From Streptomyces sp. P3 (GTDB taxonomy: Bacteria; Actinomycetota; Actinomycetes; Streptomycetales; Streptomycetaceae): a DNA stretch of 64,000 nucleotides. A program made the translations under genes and the position numbers. The stretch lies in assembly GCF_003032475.1 (NCBI RefSeq), contig NZ_CP028369.1:5952001-6016000 (forward strand), written 5' to 3'. The notes beneath the pieces are model-generated. The model was given only the letters and a program-made list of their open reading frames with translations. It did not search any database and was not told where the DNA came from. Shown here in pieces: positions 50,838 through 59,402 of this stretch. The stretch's first letter is position 1. Every line of letters begins with the position of its first letter.

Positions 50838-51048
50838 TCTCCCGCCTGCCTGCAACTGCCCGCATACCCAGCTTGGCACGCGAGTAGCACCACGATCAGG
50901 GCGACGGCCCGGGGCCGGGCGGGGGAGCGGCGCCCTGCCGTCGGCGGGTCCGGTCGCCCACGTCCCCGCCCGCCCCGCGCCCAGCCGCCCCCACGTCCCG
51001 CCGCCCGGGCGGGCGGTGCGGAGTGTGTGGATCAGCCCGACCGGAGCG

Positions 51049-51903
51049 TCACGACCCGGCGTGGGATGTGGGGTCCGTCTCGGCACCCAGGGCGTCCGTC
51101 CACGCGGTCTGCACGCGCTTCCACTCCCGTTCGCAGCCGCGTGCACGGCGTGCGGGGAGCGACCGCGGGCCGACGAGGTCCGTGTGCCGCGCGGGGTCGG
51201 CCCCGTAGAGGTAGCAGAGGTGGTTGACGGCGCGCTGCTCGTCCGTGGAGTGGTCGTCCTGCCGGCCGTCGTCGGCGTTCTCGTAGATGATCGCGGACAA
51301 CCGCCAGGTCCGCGCGGCGGAAAGCAGCCGCCGTTGCCCCTCGGCTCCCTCACGGAGCAGCATGAGCGCGGCGAACTGGTCCGCGCGATCCTCCTCACGA
51401 GCGCTCAGCGGGAGGTCGAGAACGTCGAGCACCGCGTGCGCGCTCTCGTGGAACAGCGTCTCCAGCATGACGGCGGACAGCACGTCGTCGGACGCCCGTT
51501 GCCCGGCAGCCCGGTAGAGATCACGGGTTTCGGAGATCTCCTCGTAACAGATCTCCATGCGTCGAGCGCCGGGGTCGTACGCGGACCCTTCGCCGCCGCA
51601 GGACCGGAGGACCATCACCACCGGCGGATCCAGTGCGACGAGAGCGCCGACGCCCGCAGCAGCCGCCTCGGGCAGCTTGCGGGTGCGGAGGAACGCCGCG
51701 TCGCCCCTGTCCGCACCCGACGGTTGCTCGTAGCGGACGGTGACACTCGAACTCACGGCGCTCGGCGCGTCGGCCGTGCCCGTTCGGCACCCCGTGGCGA
51801 GGGCCGTGAGGACCACGCAGAGGGAGAGCGTCGCGGAATGCGGGGCGGCCCGGGCCGGCTTCCTGCTGCGGACGTCTCCCCGGCCCGTGGTGCGGGCACG
51901 CAT
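51049..51903 (-). CDS. DUF4344 secreted metallopeptidase (lipoprotein)
   Basis: A 284-aa precursor. The signal peptide (about 1-39) has a basic N-region, a hydrophobic core and a lipobox ALATGC, so the mature protein is a surface lipoprotein. The catalytic motif is TLFHESAHAVLDVLDLPL, i.e. HESAH of the HExxH type, with the nearby EEDRADQFAALMLL helix giving the third-ligand glutamate. It matches DUF4344, putative extracellular metallopeptidases. ATG at 51903 is preferred to the GTG at 51909; GAGGGGG lies 10 nt upstream. Transcribed alone. Confidence 0.82.
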   Translation of the reverse strand: MRARTTGRGDVRSRKPARAAPHSATLSLCVVLTALATGCRTGTADAPSAVSSSVTVRYEQPSGADRGDAAFLRTRKLPEAAAAGVGALVALDPPVVMVLRSCGGEGSAYDPGARRMEICYEEISETRDLYRAAGQRASDDVLSAVMLETLFHESAHAVLDVLDLPLSAREEDRADQFAALMLLREGAEGQRRLLSAARTWRLSAIIYENADDGRQDDHSTDEQRAVNHLCYLYGADPARHTDLVGPRSLPARRARGCEREWKRVQTAWTDALGAETDPTSHAGS

Positions 51904-52089
51904 CGCCACCGGTCCCCCTCCCCGATCCCACCCACCGGCATTCCTACCAGAGACCGTCCGCGGGTGAGCGTTCGCCGGAGGGGCGGAGCGCGGGCGGCCG
52001 GTTGAAGCCGTGCCTGCGGAGGTCGCCCGCGCGGCGGCGGGCCGCCTGCGCCGTGCGGGCAGTCCGCGCTGCCCGGGCCGCGCGCTGCG

Positions 52090-52968
52090 CTATTCGATGC
52101 GGGTGGCGGCCCTGTCGGCGTGGCCGCCGGCGCCCAGCAGGCCCGTGGGGCGCAACGGCTCCTCGGCCTCGAGTCGGGGCAGGGTCCGCCGCGTCGCGCG
52201 CAGCACGAGGGGTGGGATCGCCGCCCGGCCCACCTGGGCGAGACGCAGCCACGAGGGGATGTAGACAGCGGTGCGCCGCTGTTCCACGGCGCGCACCAGG
52301 CGGGCCGCGACGGCCTCCGGGGGGTGCACACGCCGTGCGGGAAACGGCATGTGGGCCCGCAACTCCCGCAGGGCGGCGTACCGGTCGCCGTCACGGATCA
52401 TGTCCGTGTCGATCCAGCTGAGGTAGGCGAGGCCCACGGCCACGTCACGGTGCGCGACCTCGGCCCGCAGGGCGTGGGCGAAGGCCTCCACGCCGGATTT
52501 CGACGCGCAGTACGCGCTCATCAGCGGGGCGGCACCGAAGGATGCCAGCGAGGCGATCTGCAGGTGATAGCCGGCGGTCCGCATCAGGTCGGGCAGGAAG
52601 GCCCGGGCGGTCTGAGCGCTGCCGACGAGGTTGACCTCGATCACGCGGCGCCACGTCCCGGCATCGGTACGGGCGAAGAGCCCGGCTTCGGCGACGCCCG
52701 CGTTGGCCACGACCGCCGACGGCGGGCCCAGGCGCCCGCGGACGGCTTCCGCGGCGTCGTGGAGGGCCTCGCTGTCGGTGACGTCCACCCGCAGGGCCAG
52801 CGTGGTCCCCGGCAGCGCTGCGGCCGTCGCCCGCAGCGCCGCCCCGTCGTGGTCGAGCAGGGCCAGCCGCGCACCCCGCCCGGCGAGCGCGGCCGCGAGT
52901 GCCGCTCCCACGCCGCGTGCTGCTCCGGTGATCACGACGGTGCGGTCCTTGAGAGGGCTGTCGTCCAC
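52090..52968 (-). CDS. short-chain dehydrogenase/reductase
   Basis: A 292-aa classical SDR. The cofactor motif VVITGAARGVGAALAAALAG (near 11-30), VVANAGV (near 85-91), the catalytic Ser in LQIASLASFGAAPLMSAYCASK, and the Tyr-x-x-x-Lys in that same stretch (YCASK near 152-156) are present. The C-terminal 80 residues are longer than minimal SDRs and hydrophobic/basic, perhaps membrane-associated. The substrate is unknown. It stands 93 nt after the gene at 53062 on the same strand, in a row with a desaturase-like and an SRPBCC gene, so a shared lipid or isoprenoid pathway is possible. Confidence 0.85.
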   Translation of the reverse strand: MDDSPLKDRTVVITGAARGVGAALAAALAGRGARLALLDHDGAALRATAAALPGTTLALRVDVTDSEALHDAAEAVRGRLGPPSAVVANAGVAEAGLFARTDAGTWRRVIEVNLVGSAQTARAFLPDLMRTAGYHLQIASLASFGAAPLMSAYCASKSGVEAFAHALRAEVAHRDVAVGLAYLSWIDTDMIRDGDRYAALRELRAHMPFPARRVHPPEAVAARLVRAVEQRRTAVYIPSWLRLAQVGRAAIPPLVLRATRRTLPRLEAEEPLRPTGLLGAGGHADRAATRIE

Positions 52969-53061
52969 GGCGGTTCCCTTCTGGTTTCCGGGGTTCGGGC
53001 CGGGGGAGAGGGACGCGGCCGGGCTCCGTTCCGGCCGCGTGTCGCCCCTGCCGGGCCGGCC

Positions 53062-53550
53062 TCAGCCCGGACGGTCGCCGCCGTCGGCCGGGCGGGCCGT
53101 GTGGGCGGGGTGACCGGCGGTGCGGCGCGCCTCCTTCATCTCGGCCTCGTACAAGTGGTCGCGGCCCTGAGCCAGCTGGTTCACGGCCTCCCGGGCGAGG
53201 CGCGTGAACGGCTGGTGGTAGGTCGCGTCGTACGCCTCGACGATCTGGAAGGTCCAGCGCCCCGGGATGACGTTGCGGCCCAGGATCTCCGTGTCCACCG
53301 TGTCGGCCCATTCGGGGTGGCCGGCCTTGCGCAGCAGGTCGACGGCCTGGTCCAGCTGCAGGTCCGCGGTGCCCGTCAGCTGGTGGAAGCTGTAGAGGTG
53401 GCCTCGTGCGCGTTCGGTGGTCTCCAGCGCCTTGGACAGCGCTCCGAGCGCTTCCACGGTCTCGTCGCTGACGCCTTCCGGGCGCCGGTGGGCGCGGTCG
53501 GGACCGTCGGGCGCAAGGGTGTGGTCGGTGCCGTCCTCAGGGATGTCCAT
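53062..53550 (-). CDS. hypothetical protein
   Basis: A 162-aa protein with no family I can name. After a variable N-terminus of 35 residues, about 100 residues are well-ordered and helical, including LYSFHQLTGTADLQLDQAVD and WADTVDTEILGRNVIPGRWT, then a helix with REAVNQLAQGRDHLYEAEMK and a His/Pro-rich tail. Conserved-looking aromatic and His residues suggest a structured helical bundle. ATG at 53550 is chosen over a TTG 24 nt upstream. It lies between the desaturase-like gene and the SDR, all on the same strand. Confidence 0.65.
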   Translation of the reverse strand: MDIPEDGTDHTLAPDGPDRAHRRPEGVSDETVEALGALSKALETTERARGHLYSFHQLTGTADLQLDQAVDLLRKAGHPEWADTVDTEILGRNVIPGRWTFQIVEAYDATYHQPFTRLAREAVNQLAQGRDHLYEAEMKEARRTAGHPAHTARPADGGDRPG

Positions 53551-53613
53551 GGTGATGTCCGTTCCATGTACCAAGCGGCTCGCGGGCCGAGGGGAAGGGG
53601 GCGGTTCGGGGTG

Positions 53614-55245
53614 TCACGGCGCGTGCGGTGTCTTCCGTCCGGTGCGGTCCCGGCGGGTGAGGACACGCTGGGCGCGGGTGAGCCCCGAGAGCCGCTGCCG
53701 GTGCAGTGCGGCACGGGCGGCGTTGGCTCCCGGGGCCCCGTGGACGCCTCCGCCCGGGTGCGCGGAGGCCGAAGCGAGGTAGAGCCCCTTGACGGGAGTC
53801 TCCGGGCGGCCCGTTCCGGGCACGGGGCGGAAGACGAGCTGCTGGTGCATGGCCGCCGTGCCGCCGTTGATCGCGCCCCGGTACAGATTGCTGTCCAGCG
53901 CCTGGAGCGTGGGCGGGGCCAGGATGCGCCGGGCCCGGACGAGGGAGCGGAATCCGGGAGCGAATCGTTCGACCTGGCGTTCGATCCGGTCGGCCATGAT
54001 CTCCTGCTCCCGGGGGCTCCAGGAACCCGTCAGCCCCTCGTCGCCCGCGTCCGACGTGATGACCTGCGGGAGATGGGTGTACGCCCAGGCGGCCTCGGTC
54101 CCCCGGGGCGAACGTGACGCGTCCGCCGTGGTCATCTGGCCGAACAGGGCGAACGGCCGGTCGGGCGCCTGGCCCATGGCGATCTGGGCCGCGAAGCGGG
54201 TGAGCTCGTCCACGCCGTCCGCCAGATGGACGGTGCCGGCCTGCGCGGCCGACGCGGCCCGCCAGGGCACGGGACCGTCGCACGCCCAGTCCACCTTGAA
54301 GGTCGCGAAGTCCCACTCGAAGCGCCTGAGGTCGTCGAGCACCTGGGACGGCAGGTGCTCGGCTTCGACGAGCCCGCCGTACAGCGCCGAGGCCGACACG
54401 TCCGCGAGGACGGCGCGCCGGGCGGCCACCGCCTCACCCTCGGCGGTGCGCACGCCGACGGCCCGCCCGTCCCGCACGATCACGCGCCGCACGCGCCGTC
54501 CGCAGCGCAGGACGCCGCCACGCGATCGCAGCCGGCGCACGAGTGCTTCGGTCAGCGCCCCGGCGCCGCCGACCGGCACGGGAAAGCCGAAGCTCTGCCC
54601 GAGCATGGACATCAGCCAGCCGAAGCCGCCGCTCCCCGCGGCCTCCGGAGCCAGGTCGGCGTGCAGCGCGTTCCCGGCCAGCAGCAGCCTGCCGCCCTCG
54701 CCCCCGAACTCCTCTGTCCCCATGCGGCGCACCGGCAGGATCAGCGTCCGGGCCATCCGCAGGCCGCCGGCCCCCCTGAGCCTCGCGGCGAGCCGGGCGG
54801 TGGCGCGCAGCGGCGGGAACGGGGTGAACAGGGCGTCCAGAATGTCCGGGCCGAGGCGCTCCCACGCGTTGTGCAGGCGCCTCCACGCGTCCCCGTCGCC
54901 GGGGTGGAAGGCGTCGAGGGAGTCGGCGGTGGCGTCGAGGTCCCGGGCGAGTACCGCGCACCTGCCGTCGGCGAGCGGATGGGCCAGCACGCGGGGTGCG
55001 TGACTCCAGCGCAGCCCGTGATCGCCGAGACGCAGCCGCCGCAGCACGGGCGACGCGGCGGCGAGCGGATAGAACGAGCTGAAGAGGTCGTTCACGAACT
55101 CCGGGTCGACCTCCCGGTCGTGACGCACCGCTCCACCCGGCTCCGGCTGCTCCTCCAGGACCTCCACGCTCCAGCCCTCGTCGGCGAGCAGGTTGGCCGC
55201 CACCAGCCCGTTGGGCCCGGCGCCGATCACCACCGCATCAGGCAT
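53614..55245 (-). CDS. phytoene-desaturase-like FAD-dependent oxidoreductase
   Basis: A 543-aa flavoprotein. The FAD-binding GxGxxG is in AVVIGAGPNGLVAANLLADE (residues 4-23). The C-terminal FAD motif is VKGLYLASASAHPGGGVHGAP (split VKGLYLASASA/HPGGGVHGAP, near 490-510), typical of the CrtI/NAD(P)-FAD oxidoreductase family. Such enzymes desaturate carotenoids or oxidise long hydrophobic substrates, but no carotenoid gene is nearby, so the substrate is open. ATG at 55245 overlaps the SRPBCC gene by 8 nt, so the two are coupled. Confidence 0.88.
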   Translation of the reverse strand: MPDAVVIGAGPNGLVAANLLADEGWSVEVLEEQPEPGGAVRHDREVDPEFVNDLFSSFYPLAAASPVLRRLRLGDHGLRWSHAPRVLAHPLADGRCAVLARDLDATADSLDAFHPGDGDAWRRLHNAWERLGPDILDALFTPFPPLRATARLAARLRGAGGLRMARTLILPVRRMGTEEFGGEGGRLLLAGNALHADLAPEAAGSGGFGWLMSMLGQSFGFPVPVGGAGALTEALVRRLRSRGGVLRCGRRVRRVIVRDGRAVGVRTAEGEAVAARRAVLADVSASALYGGLVEAEHLPSQVLDDLRRFEWDFATFKVDWACDGPVPWRAASAAQAGTVHLADGVDELTRFAAQIAMGQAPDRPFALFGQMTTADASRSPRGTEAAWAYTHLPQVITSDAGDEGLTGSWSPREQEIMADRIERQVERFAPGFRSLVRARRILAPPTLQALDSNLYRGAINGGTAAMHQQLVFRPVPGTGRPETPVKGLYLASASAHPGGGVHGAPGANAARAALHRQRLSGLTRAQRVLTRRDRTGRKTPHAP

Positions 55246-55741
55246 GACCGCCGCCGACGCCGTGCGCTGCCTCCCTGCGCCCCCGCGACCCCGACAGCCG
55301 TTCGGACCGGCCCTGCTCCTCGCACACCCGGGCGAGCCGGGCCAGCATCGCGCGGTGGCGCAGCTGGATCAGTCCCTCGAAACCCACGTTGTGAAGCCGC
55401 CCGCTCGCTCCCTGCAGCGGATGCTCGTCCACGATCACCAGGCAGTGCTCGCCCCAGGGGCGCAGCTCGATGGCGATGCGCGCCGATCCCAGCACGCCCG
55501 CGTGCGCCTCGAGCTCCAGCTCGGAGCCCTCCTCGCAATGCCGCACGACGGTCTCGTCGGTGAGCCGGAAGGGGCCGAGCCGCACCTCGTAGCCGATCGC
55601 GGAGCCGACCTGCGGCCACTGTCCCCGCACCGGTTCGGAGGACGCCGTCCCCACCACCCACTCCGCATACCGACCGCCGTCCGCGAGGACGGCCCACACG
55701 GTCCGCGGACTCACCTTGATCAGCCGATGCCGTACCGCCAC
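55238..55741 (-). CDS. SRPBCC-family (START-like) ligand-binding protein
   Basis: A 167-aa START/Bet v1-type protein. The first strand and helix read VRHRLIKVSPRTVWAVLADG, then YAEWVV, GYEVRLGPFRLTDETVV and the C-terminal helix EGLIQLRHRAMLARLARVCE. This fold binds hydrophobic ligands such as lipids or polyketides. GTG at 55741 follows GGAGGTG. It starts the SRPBCC - desaturase-like pair (8-nt overlap), so it may present the substrate to the oxidoreductase. Confidence 0.82.
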   Translation of the reverse strand: MAVRHRLIKVSPRTVWAVLADGGRYAEWVVGTASSEPVRGQWPQVGSAIGYEVRLGPFRLTDETVVRHCEEGSELELEAHAGVLGSARIAIELRPWGEHCLVIVDEHPLQGASGRLHNVGFEGLIQLRHRAMLARLARVCEEQGRSERLSGSRGRREAAHGVGGGHA

Positions 55742-56175
55742 GCCACACCTCCGGAGCACCAGGACAGGTCCCCGGCCGAGTGCCCAGCACGGAAAACCCC
55801 AACCGGCGGCCACCGCCGGGCGGCCCCGCTGAGCGGTTCCTTTGCCTCCGCGGCGGCGGCATGAGTCCCTCGCCGCGGGGTCCCGCACCGGACCGCAGGC
55901 GTGCACGGCGGGACGGGGGGCTTCCGCGGCCGCGGGTGCCGACGAGTCCGCGTCCGGCATCGGAAATCGCCCTGGGCGCATGGCTCGGGGCGTGGGCTCA
56001 GCGCGTGACTCGGCTGCTCCGCTCGGGTCTACGTCGGCGCGGCATCCTGACACGCGCGGACACTCCGGCCGGTCGGACGACGGCGGACGACGGTAATCGC
56101 GCGTCGGCGGGGTAGAGGGACGTCGACCGGCCGCCCCGACGGGGCCGGCGCCTCCCCGCAGAGAAGGAGTCGAGG
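55742..56175. other. intergenic, no supported gene
   Basis: A 430-nt stretch between the divergent SRPBCC and DUF6003 genes. Reading frames cross it but lack ribosome binding sites and known motifs. Its right end holds GAAGGAG before the DUF6003 start. Confidence 0.5.
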
Positions 56176-56604
56176 ATGACCGACGAGGCCTACCTGTTCC
56201 TGCTGGACGACGCGTCCGCGGCGCTCGGCGTCGCGCCGTCCGCCGTCGGCGACCTCGCGTGCATGGCCACTCCCGCGGTACAGGCGTGGCTGGACGCGCA
56301 GGGAATCCCGGCGGCGTCCCCGCGGCTGCGCCTGCTGCCGCCGGAGGAGCGGGGGGCCGTCCCGAAGGGAGCGGAACGGCTGCCGGTGCCGTTGAGCGAC
56401 GAGGAGCTGAGCCGGGTGCGGCACGGGCTGGCGCCGGCGTCGCTCGCGCAGGTGGAGGAGGATCTCCTCGCCTACCGCGACTGCACCGACGGCCGGGACG
56501 GTCTGATCGGACGTGCACTGGCCGCGGGTGTGCCGCCCCACCGCGTCGTGGAACTGACCGGAGTGGATCCCGCGGCGGTGACAGCGGCGTCCGGCGAGCG
56601 ATGA
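56176..56604 (+). CDS. DUF6003 family protein
   Basis: A 142-aa acidic helical protein: AYLFLLDDASAALGVAPSAV, then VQAWLDAQG, RLRLLPPEERGAVPKGAERL and VELTGVDPAAVTAASG. I recognise the overall pattern as the Streptomyces DUF6003 family; function unknown. No membrane segment or catalytic motif is present. ATG at 56176 has GAAGGAG upstream. It seems to be transcribed alone. Confidence 0.7.
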   Translation: MTDEAYLFLLDDASAALGVAPSAVGDLACMATPAVQAWLDAQGIPAASPRLRLLPPEERGAVPKGAERLPVPLSDEELSRVRHGLAPASLAQVEEDLLAYRDCTDGRDGLIGRALAAGVPPHRVVELTGVDPAAVTAASGER

Positions 56605-56804
56605 CGCACCGACCGCGCCGGCCACGCCGGGGGCGCGGGCGAGCCTCCTGCGGAAGGTCGGCTCGCGTGCGGTCGGATACGGTCGCGGGTCAGGTCTTCG
56701 ACTCTTCGGCATCGGTCGACACCCTCGACCGCGCCCGGGCCGCCCCCGGCCGTGTCCCTGCCCACGCTCCGCGGCAATGGCCCGTCGTGCCGGTCGCAGC
56801 GGCC

Positions 56805-56810
56805 TAGGCT
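56805..56810 (+). promoter_or_regulatory. -10 box (TAGGCT) for the TmrB-like gene
   Basis: TAGGCT ends 8 nt before the ATG at 56819; no ribosome binding site lies between, so a leaderless transcript is likely. Confidence 0.5.
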
Positions 56811-56818
56811 CGTGTCCC

Positions 56819-57340
56819 ATGATCGTATGGCTCAACGGAACCCACGGTGCCGGCAAGACGACAACCGCCGCACTCGTTCAGCAACTGCTGCCGGATTCCC
56901 GCGTGTTCGACGCCGAGAAGGTCGGCGAGACGCTCATGGACATCACACCGGGGCTGCCCGGCACGGACAACTTCCAGCACTGGCCGCCATGGCGCCCGCT
57001 CGTCGTCGAGACCGCCCGCCACGTACTCGACTACACCGGCGGCACCCTGGTGATGCCCATGACCGTCCTGGTCGAGGGGTACTGGCGCGAGATCGGCGCG
57101 GGCCTCGCGCGACACGCCATCCCGGTGCGGCACTTCGTCCTCCACGCGGACCAGGACACCCTGCGCGGACGCATCGAGGGGGACACCGTCCTCGGACCCT
57201 CCGCGTTCCGCCTGAGGTATCTGGAGCCCTACGCCGAAGCGGCCCGCACGTGGCTGCACGCGGAGGCGGAAGTCGTCGACACCACTCACCTCACGCCCGG
57301 CCAAGCCGCGCTGCGGATCGCGGAGGCCGTCAAGAACTGA
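56819..57340 (+). CDS. TmrB-like P-loop ATP-binding protein
   Basis: A 173-aa P-loop protein. MIVWLNGTHGAGKTTTAALV gives the Walker A at the N-terminus, VFDAEKVGETLMDI follows as in TmrB (the DPEKMG segment), and FQHWPPWRPLVVETA and VMPMTVLVEGYWREI are further shared blocks. B. subtilis TmrB confers tunicamycin resistance by ATP-dependent binding; here the role is not proven and it could be a kinase of unknown substrate. It is leaderless (TAGGCT -10) and precedes the maltokinase-cap-like gene by 59 nt. Confidence 0.8.
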   Translation: MIVWLNGTHGAGKTTTAALVQQLLPDSRVFDAEKVGETLMDITPGLPGTDNFQHWPPWRPLVVETARHVLDYTGGTLVMPMTVLVEGYWREIGAGLARHAIPVRHFVLHADQDTLRGRIEGDTVLGPSAFRLRYLEPYAEAARTWLHAEAEVVDTTHLTPGQAALRIAEAVKN

Positions 57341-57399
57341 GCTCCGGGGGGATGGGAAGGTGAGAGCGTCGCATCCGTTCACGGAGGGGAAACCTCGGC

Positions 57400-58065
57400 A
57401 TGGCCGTCATTCACCACACCGTCCTGAAGCCGACCAAGCTGGAACTGCTCACTTCCTGGCTGCCCACCCGGCCGTGGTACGTCGGCGGCGGGGGCCGGCC
57501 GGAGCCCGCCAAGGCCGGCGGCTTCCGGCTGGACGACCCGCAGGGCGAGGTCGGGATCGAGTTCATGGTCGTCACCGACACCGCCGGCCCGCACCCGGCC
57601 GCCTATCTGGTCCCGCTCACCTACCGCGGAGCCCCTCTCGTGGAGGCGGAACACGCCCTGGTCGGCACGATGGAGCACGGGGTGCTGGGCCGGCGCTGGG
57701 TCTACGACGGCTGTCAGGATCCGGTGCTGGTCGCCCAACTGCTGGCGCTGATCGAGGGCCGGGTGCAGGCGCAGGCGCAGAGCACCAGTGACGCGCCCGA
57801 CCGGGAGGTCACCCGCTCCTACACCGGCGTCGCGCCCCTCGTCGCGCCCCCCACCGCCTCCGCCGCCGACGACCGGGACGGCACCGAACTGCCCGCACCG
57901 AACGGCACGACGCTCCGCCTGCAGAGGCTGCTGGCCCCTGTCCCGGACGACGCGCACCTCCTCCCGCCCGGTGCGACCGGCCACGTCGCCGGTCCCTGGC
58001 TCACACCGGCCGGGACCCGCGAGCGGAGCCTGTTCGCCGTCCTGCTCGCGGCGCCTCGCGCCTAG
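57400..58065 (+). CDS. maltokinase N-terminal-cap-like domain protein
   Basis: A 221-aa protein. The first 90 residues read AVIHHTVLKPTKLELLTSWLPTR (shown in part: LKPTKLELLTSWLPTRPWYV) with EVGIEFMVVTD and AYLVPLTYRGAPL, as in the N-terminal cap of maltokinase/Pep2, but the kinase domain is missing. The central part (TMEHGVLGRRWVYDGCQDPV) supports this family. It probably acts as a regulator or binding protein in glucan/trehalose metabolism, but this is inference. ATG at 57400 follows GGAGGGG. It converges with the membrane gene at 58087. Confidence 0.8.
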   Translation: MAVIHHTVLKPTKLELLTSWLPTRPWYVGGGGRPEPAKAGGFRLDDPQGEVGIEFMVVTDTAGPHPAAYLVPLTYRGAPLVEAEHALVGTMEHGVLGRRWVYDGCQDPVLVAQLLALIEGRVQAQAQSTSDAPDREVTRSYTGVAPLVAPPTASAADDRDGTELPAPNGTTLRLQRLLAPVPDDAHLLPPGATGHVAGPWLTPAGTRERSLFAVLLAAPRA

Positions 58066-58103
58066 CTTCCTCCCCGCCCGGTGCCGTCAGGTGGGGAGGA
58101 AGC
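58065..58103. terminator. bidirectional terminator between convergent genes
   Basis: GCTTCCTCCCC (58065-58075) and GGGGAGGAAGC (58093-58103) are perfect 11-bp inverted repeats with a 17-nt loop, located between the two convergent stops and overlapping both gene ends. Confidence 0.72.
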
Positions 58104-58437
58104 CAGGCCACCAGGGCGGGACGTTCCCCGGGCACACGGGATCGGGATACGAGGCCGGCATGCCGAGCCACGTCACGAGGAACCACGTGAACCACAGGGT
58201 GAAGAGCAACCCGGTGACCAGTGCCGCCCGCGGGTGGGTTCGTCCGAGGGTGCCGCGCAGGACCGGCCACGGAGCGGCGGCGGCCAGCCAGACGACCGGC
58301 GCGAGGAAGAGCAGGGTCCCCAGGTCGGCGCCGGCGTTGACACCTACGTCGCAGGAGGCCCATGCCCTCCCGACAGCCACGACGGACACCACCGCGGTCA
58401 GGCCCCCGAAGACGGTGCCGAGCAGGACGCCTCTCAC
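58087..58437 (-). CDS. small membrane protein coupled to PPK2
   Basis: A 116-aa protein with three membrane segments (about 5-25, 38-57 and 66-90). The C-terminal part contains TWLGMPASYPDPVCPGNVPP followed by WWPGFLPT, a motif rich in Pro and Trp. GTG at 58437 overlaps the PPK2 stop (GTGA), so the two are translationally coupled; it could place PPK2 at the membrane. No enzymatic signature is seen. Confidence 0.66.
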   Translation of the reverse strand: MRGVLLGTVFGGLTAVVSVVAVGRAWASCDVGVNAGADLGTLLFLAPVVWLAAAAPWPVLRGTLGRTHPRAALVTGLLFTLWFTWFLVTWLGMPASYPDPVCPGNVPPWWPGFLPT

Positions 58438-59252
58438 CGCTCGCGCGATCCCAGGCTCGCCGCGTGGTCGGCGACGTAGGTGCGGAGATCGCGCGGCGGG
58501 CGCTGGTAGCCGGTCGAGGCGGGCCGCTCGGGGAGCTCCAGCACGGGTGGCGGCACCTCGTGGTACGGCAAGGACGACAGCAGGTGGGCGATCATGTTCA
58601 GCCGTGCACGGCGCTTGTCGTCGCTCTCGACGACGTACCAGGGCGCCTCGGTGATGTCGGTGTGCACCATCATCTCGTCCTTGGCCCTGGAGTACGCCTC
58701 CCAGTTGGTGATCGACTCCAGGTCCATCGGGGAGAGCTTCCACCGCCGCAGGGGGTCCTCCAGCCGACGCCGGAAACGCTCCTGCTGCTCGGTGTCGCTC
58801 ACCGAGAACCAGTACTTGCGCAGCAGTACGCCGTCCTCGGCCAGCATGCGTTCGAAGATCGGGCACTGACGGAGGAAGAGCTGGTGTTCCTCCTTCGTGC
58901 AGAAGCCCATCACGTGCTCCACGCCGGCACGGTTGTACCAGGACCGGTCGAACAGCACGATCTCCCCGGCCGCCGGCAGATGCTCCACGTATCGCTGGAA
59001 GTACCACTGGGTGCGTTCGCGTTCGGTGGGCTTCGGGAGTGCCGCGATGCGCGCCACGCGCGGGTTGAGGTGCTCGGCGACCCGCTTGATCGTGCCGCCC
59101 TTGCCCGCCGCGTCCCGGCCCTCGAACACGATCACCAGCCGGGTGCCCGACGCCCGCACCCACTCCTGCAGCTTCACCAACTCCGTCTGCAGCCGCAGCA
59201 GTTCCTTCTCGTACGCCTTGCGCGGCAGTGCCGCCGCCTTCTTGCCGGACAT
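58434..59252 (-). CDS. ppk2: polyphosphate kinase 2 (PPK2)
   Basis: A 272-aa kinase moving phosphate between polyphosphate and nucleotides. Walker A is VIVFEGRDAAGKGGTIKRVA (near 38-57), Walker B is EIVLFDRSWYNRAGVEHVMG (near 100-119), and the lid has KRRARLNMIAHLLSSLPYHE (near 219-238). Single-domain PPK2s of this length are usually class I enzymes; class is not certain. ATG at 59252 has GGAGG 4 nt upstream; the 40-residue N-terminal extension of the longer frame is Gly/Val-rich and rejected. It heads a two-gene operon with the membrane gene 58087-58437. Confidence 0.93.
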   Translation of the reverse strand: MSGKKAAALPRKAYEKELLRLQTELVKLQEWVRASGTRLVIVFEGRDAAGKGGTIKRVAEHLNPRVARIAALPKPTERERTQWYFQRYVEHLPAAGEIVLFDRSWYNRAGVEHVMGFCTKEEHQLFLRQCPIFERMLAEDGVLLRKYWFSVSDTEQQERFRRRLEDPLRRWKLSPMDLESITNWEAYSRAKDEMMVHTDITEAPWYVVESDDKRRARLNMIAHLLSSLPYHEVPPPVLELPERPASTGYQRPPRDLRTYVADHAASLGSRER

Positions 59253-59402
59253 GCCGCCTCCACCGCCCGTGACCCCAACGCCGACGCCTCCCGCGTTCTC
59301 ACCCGTACCGAGATCGAACACCAGGACGCCACCGTACTGACCGCCGACGCGCCGCGCACCCTGGACGCGCACGGCCGGCCGGGCGGCCCGCCCGGTTGCC
59401 CG

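Noticed and set aside
59253..59372. 40-residue N-terminal extension of PPK2
   Set aside because: Gly/Val low-complexity sequence; the ATG at 59252 has a good GGAGG ribosome binding site and the usual family start.
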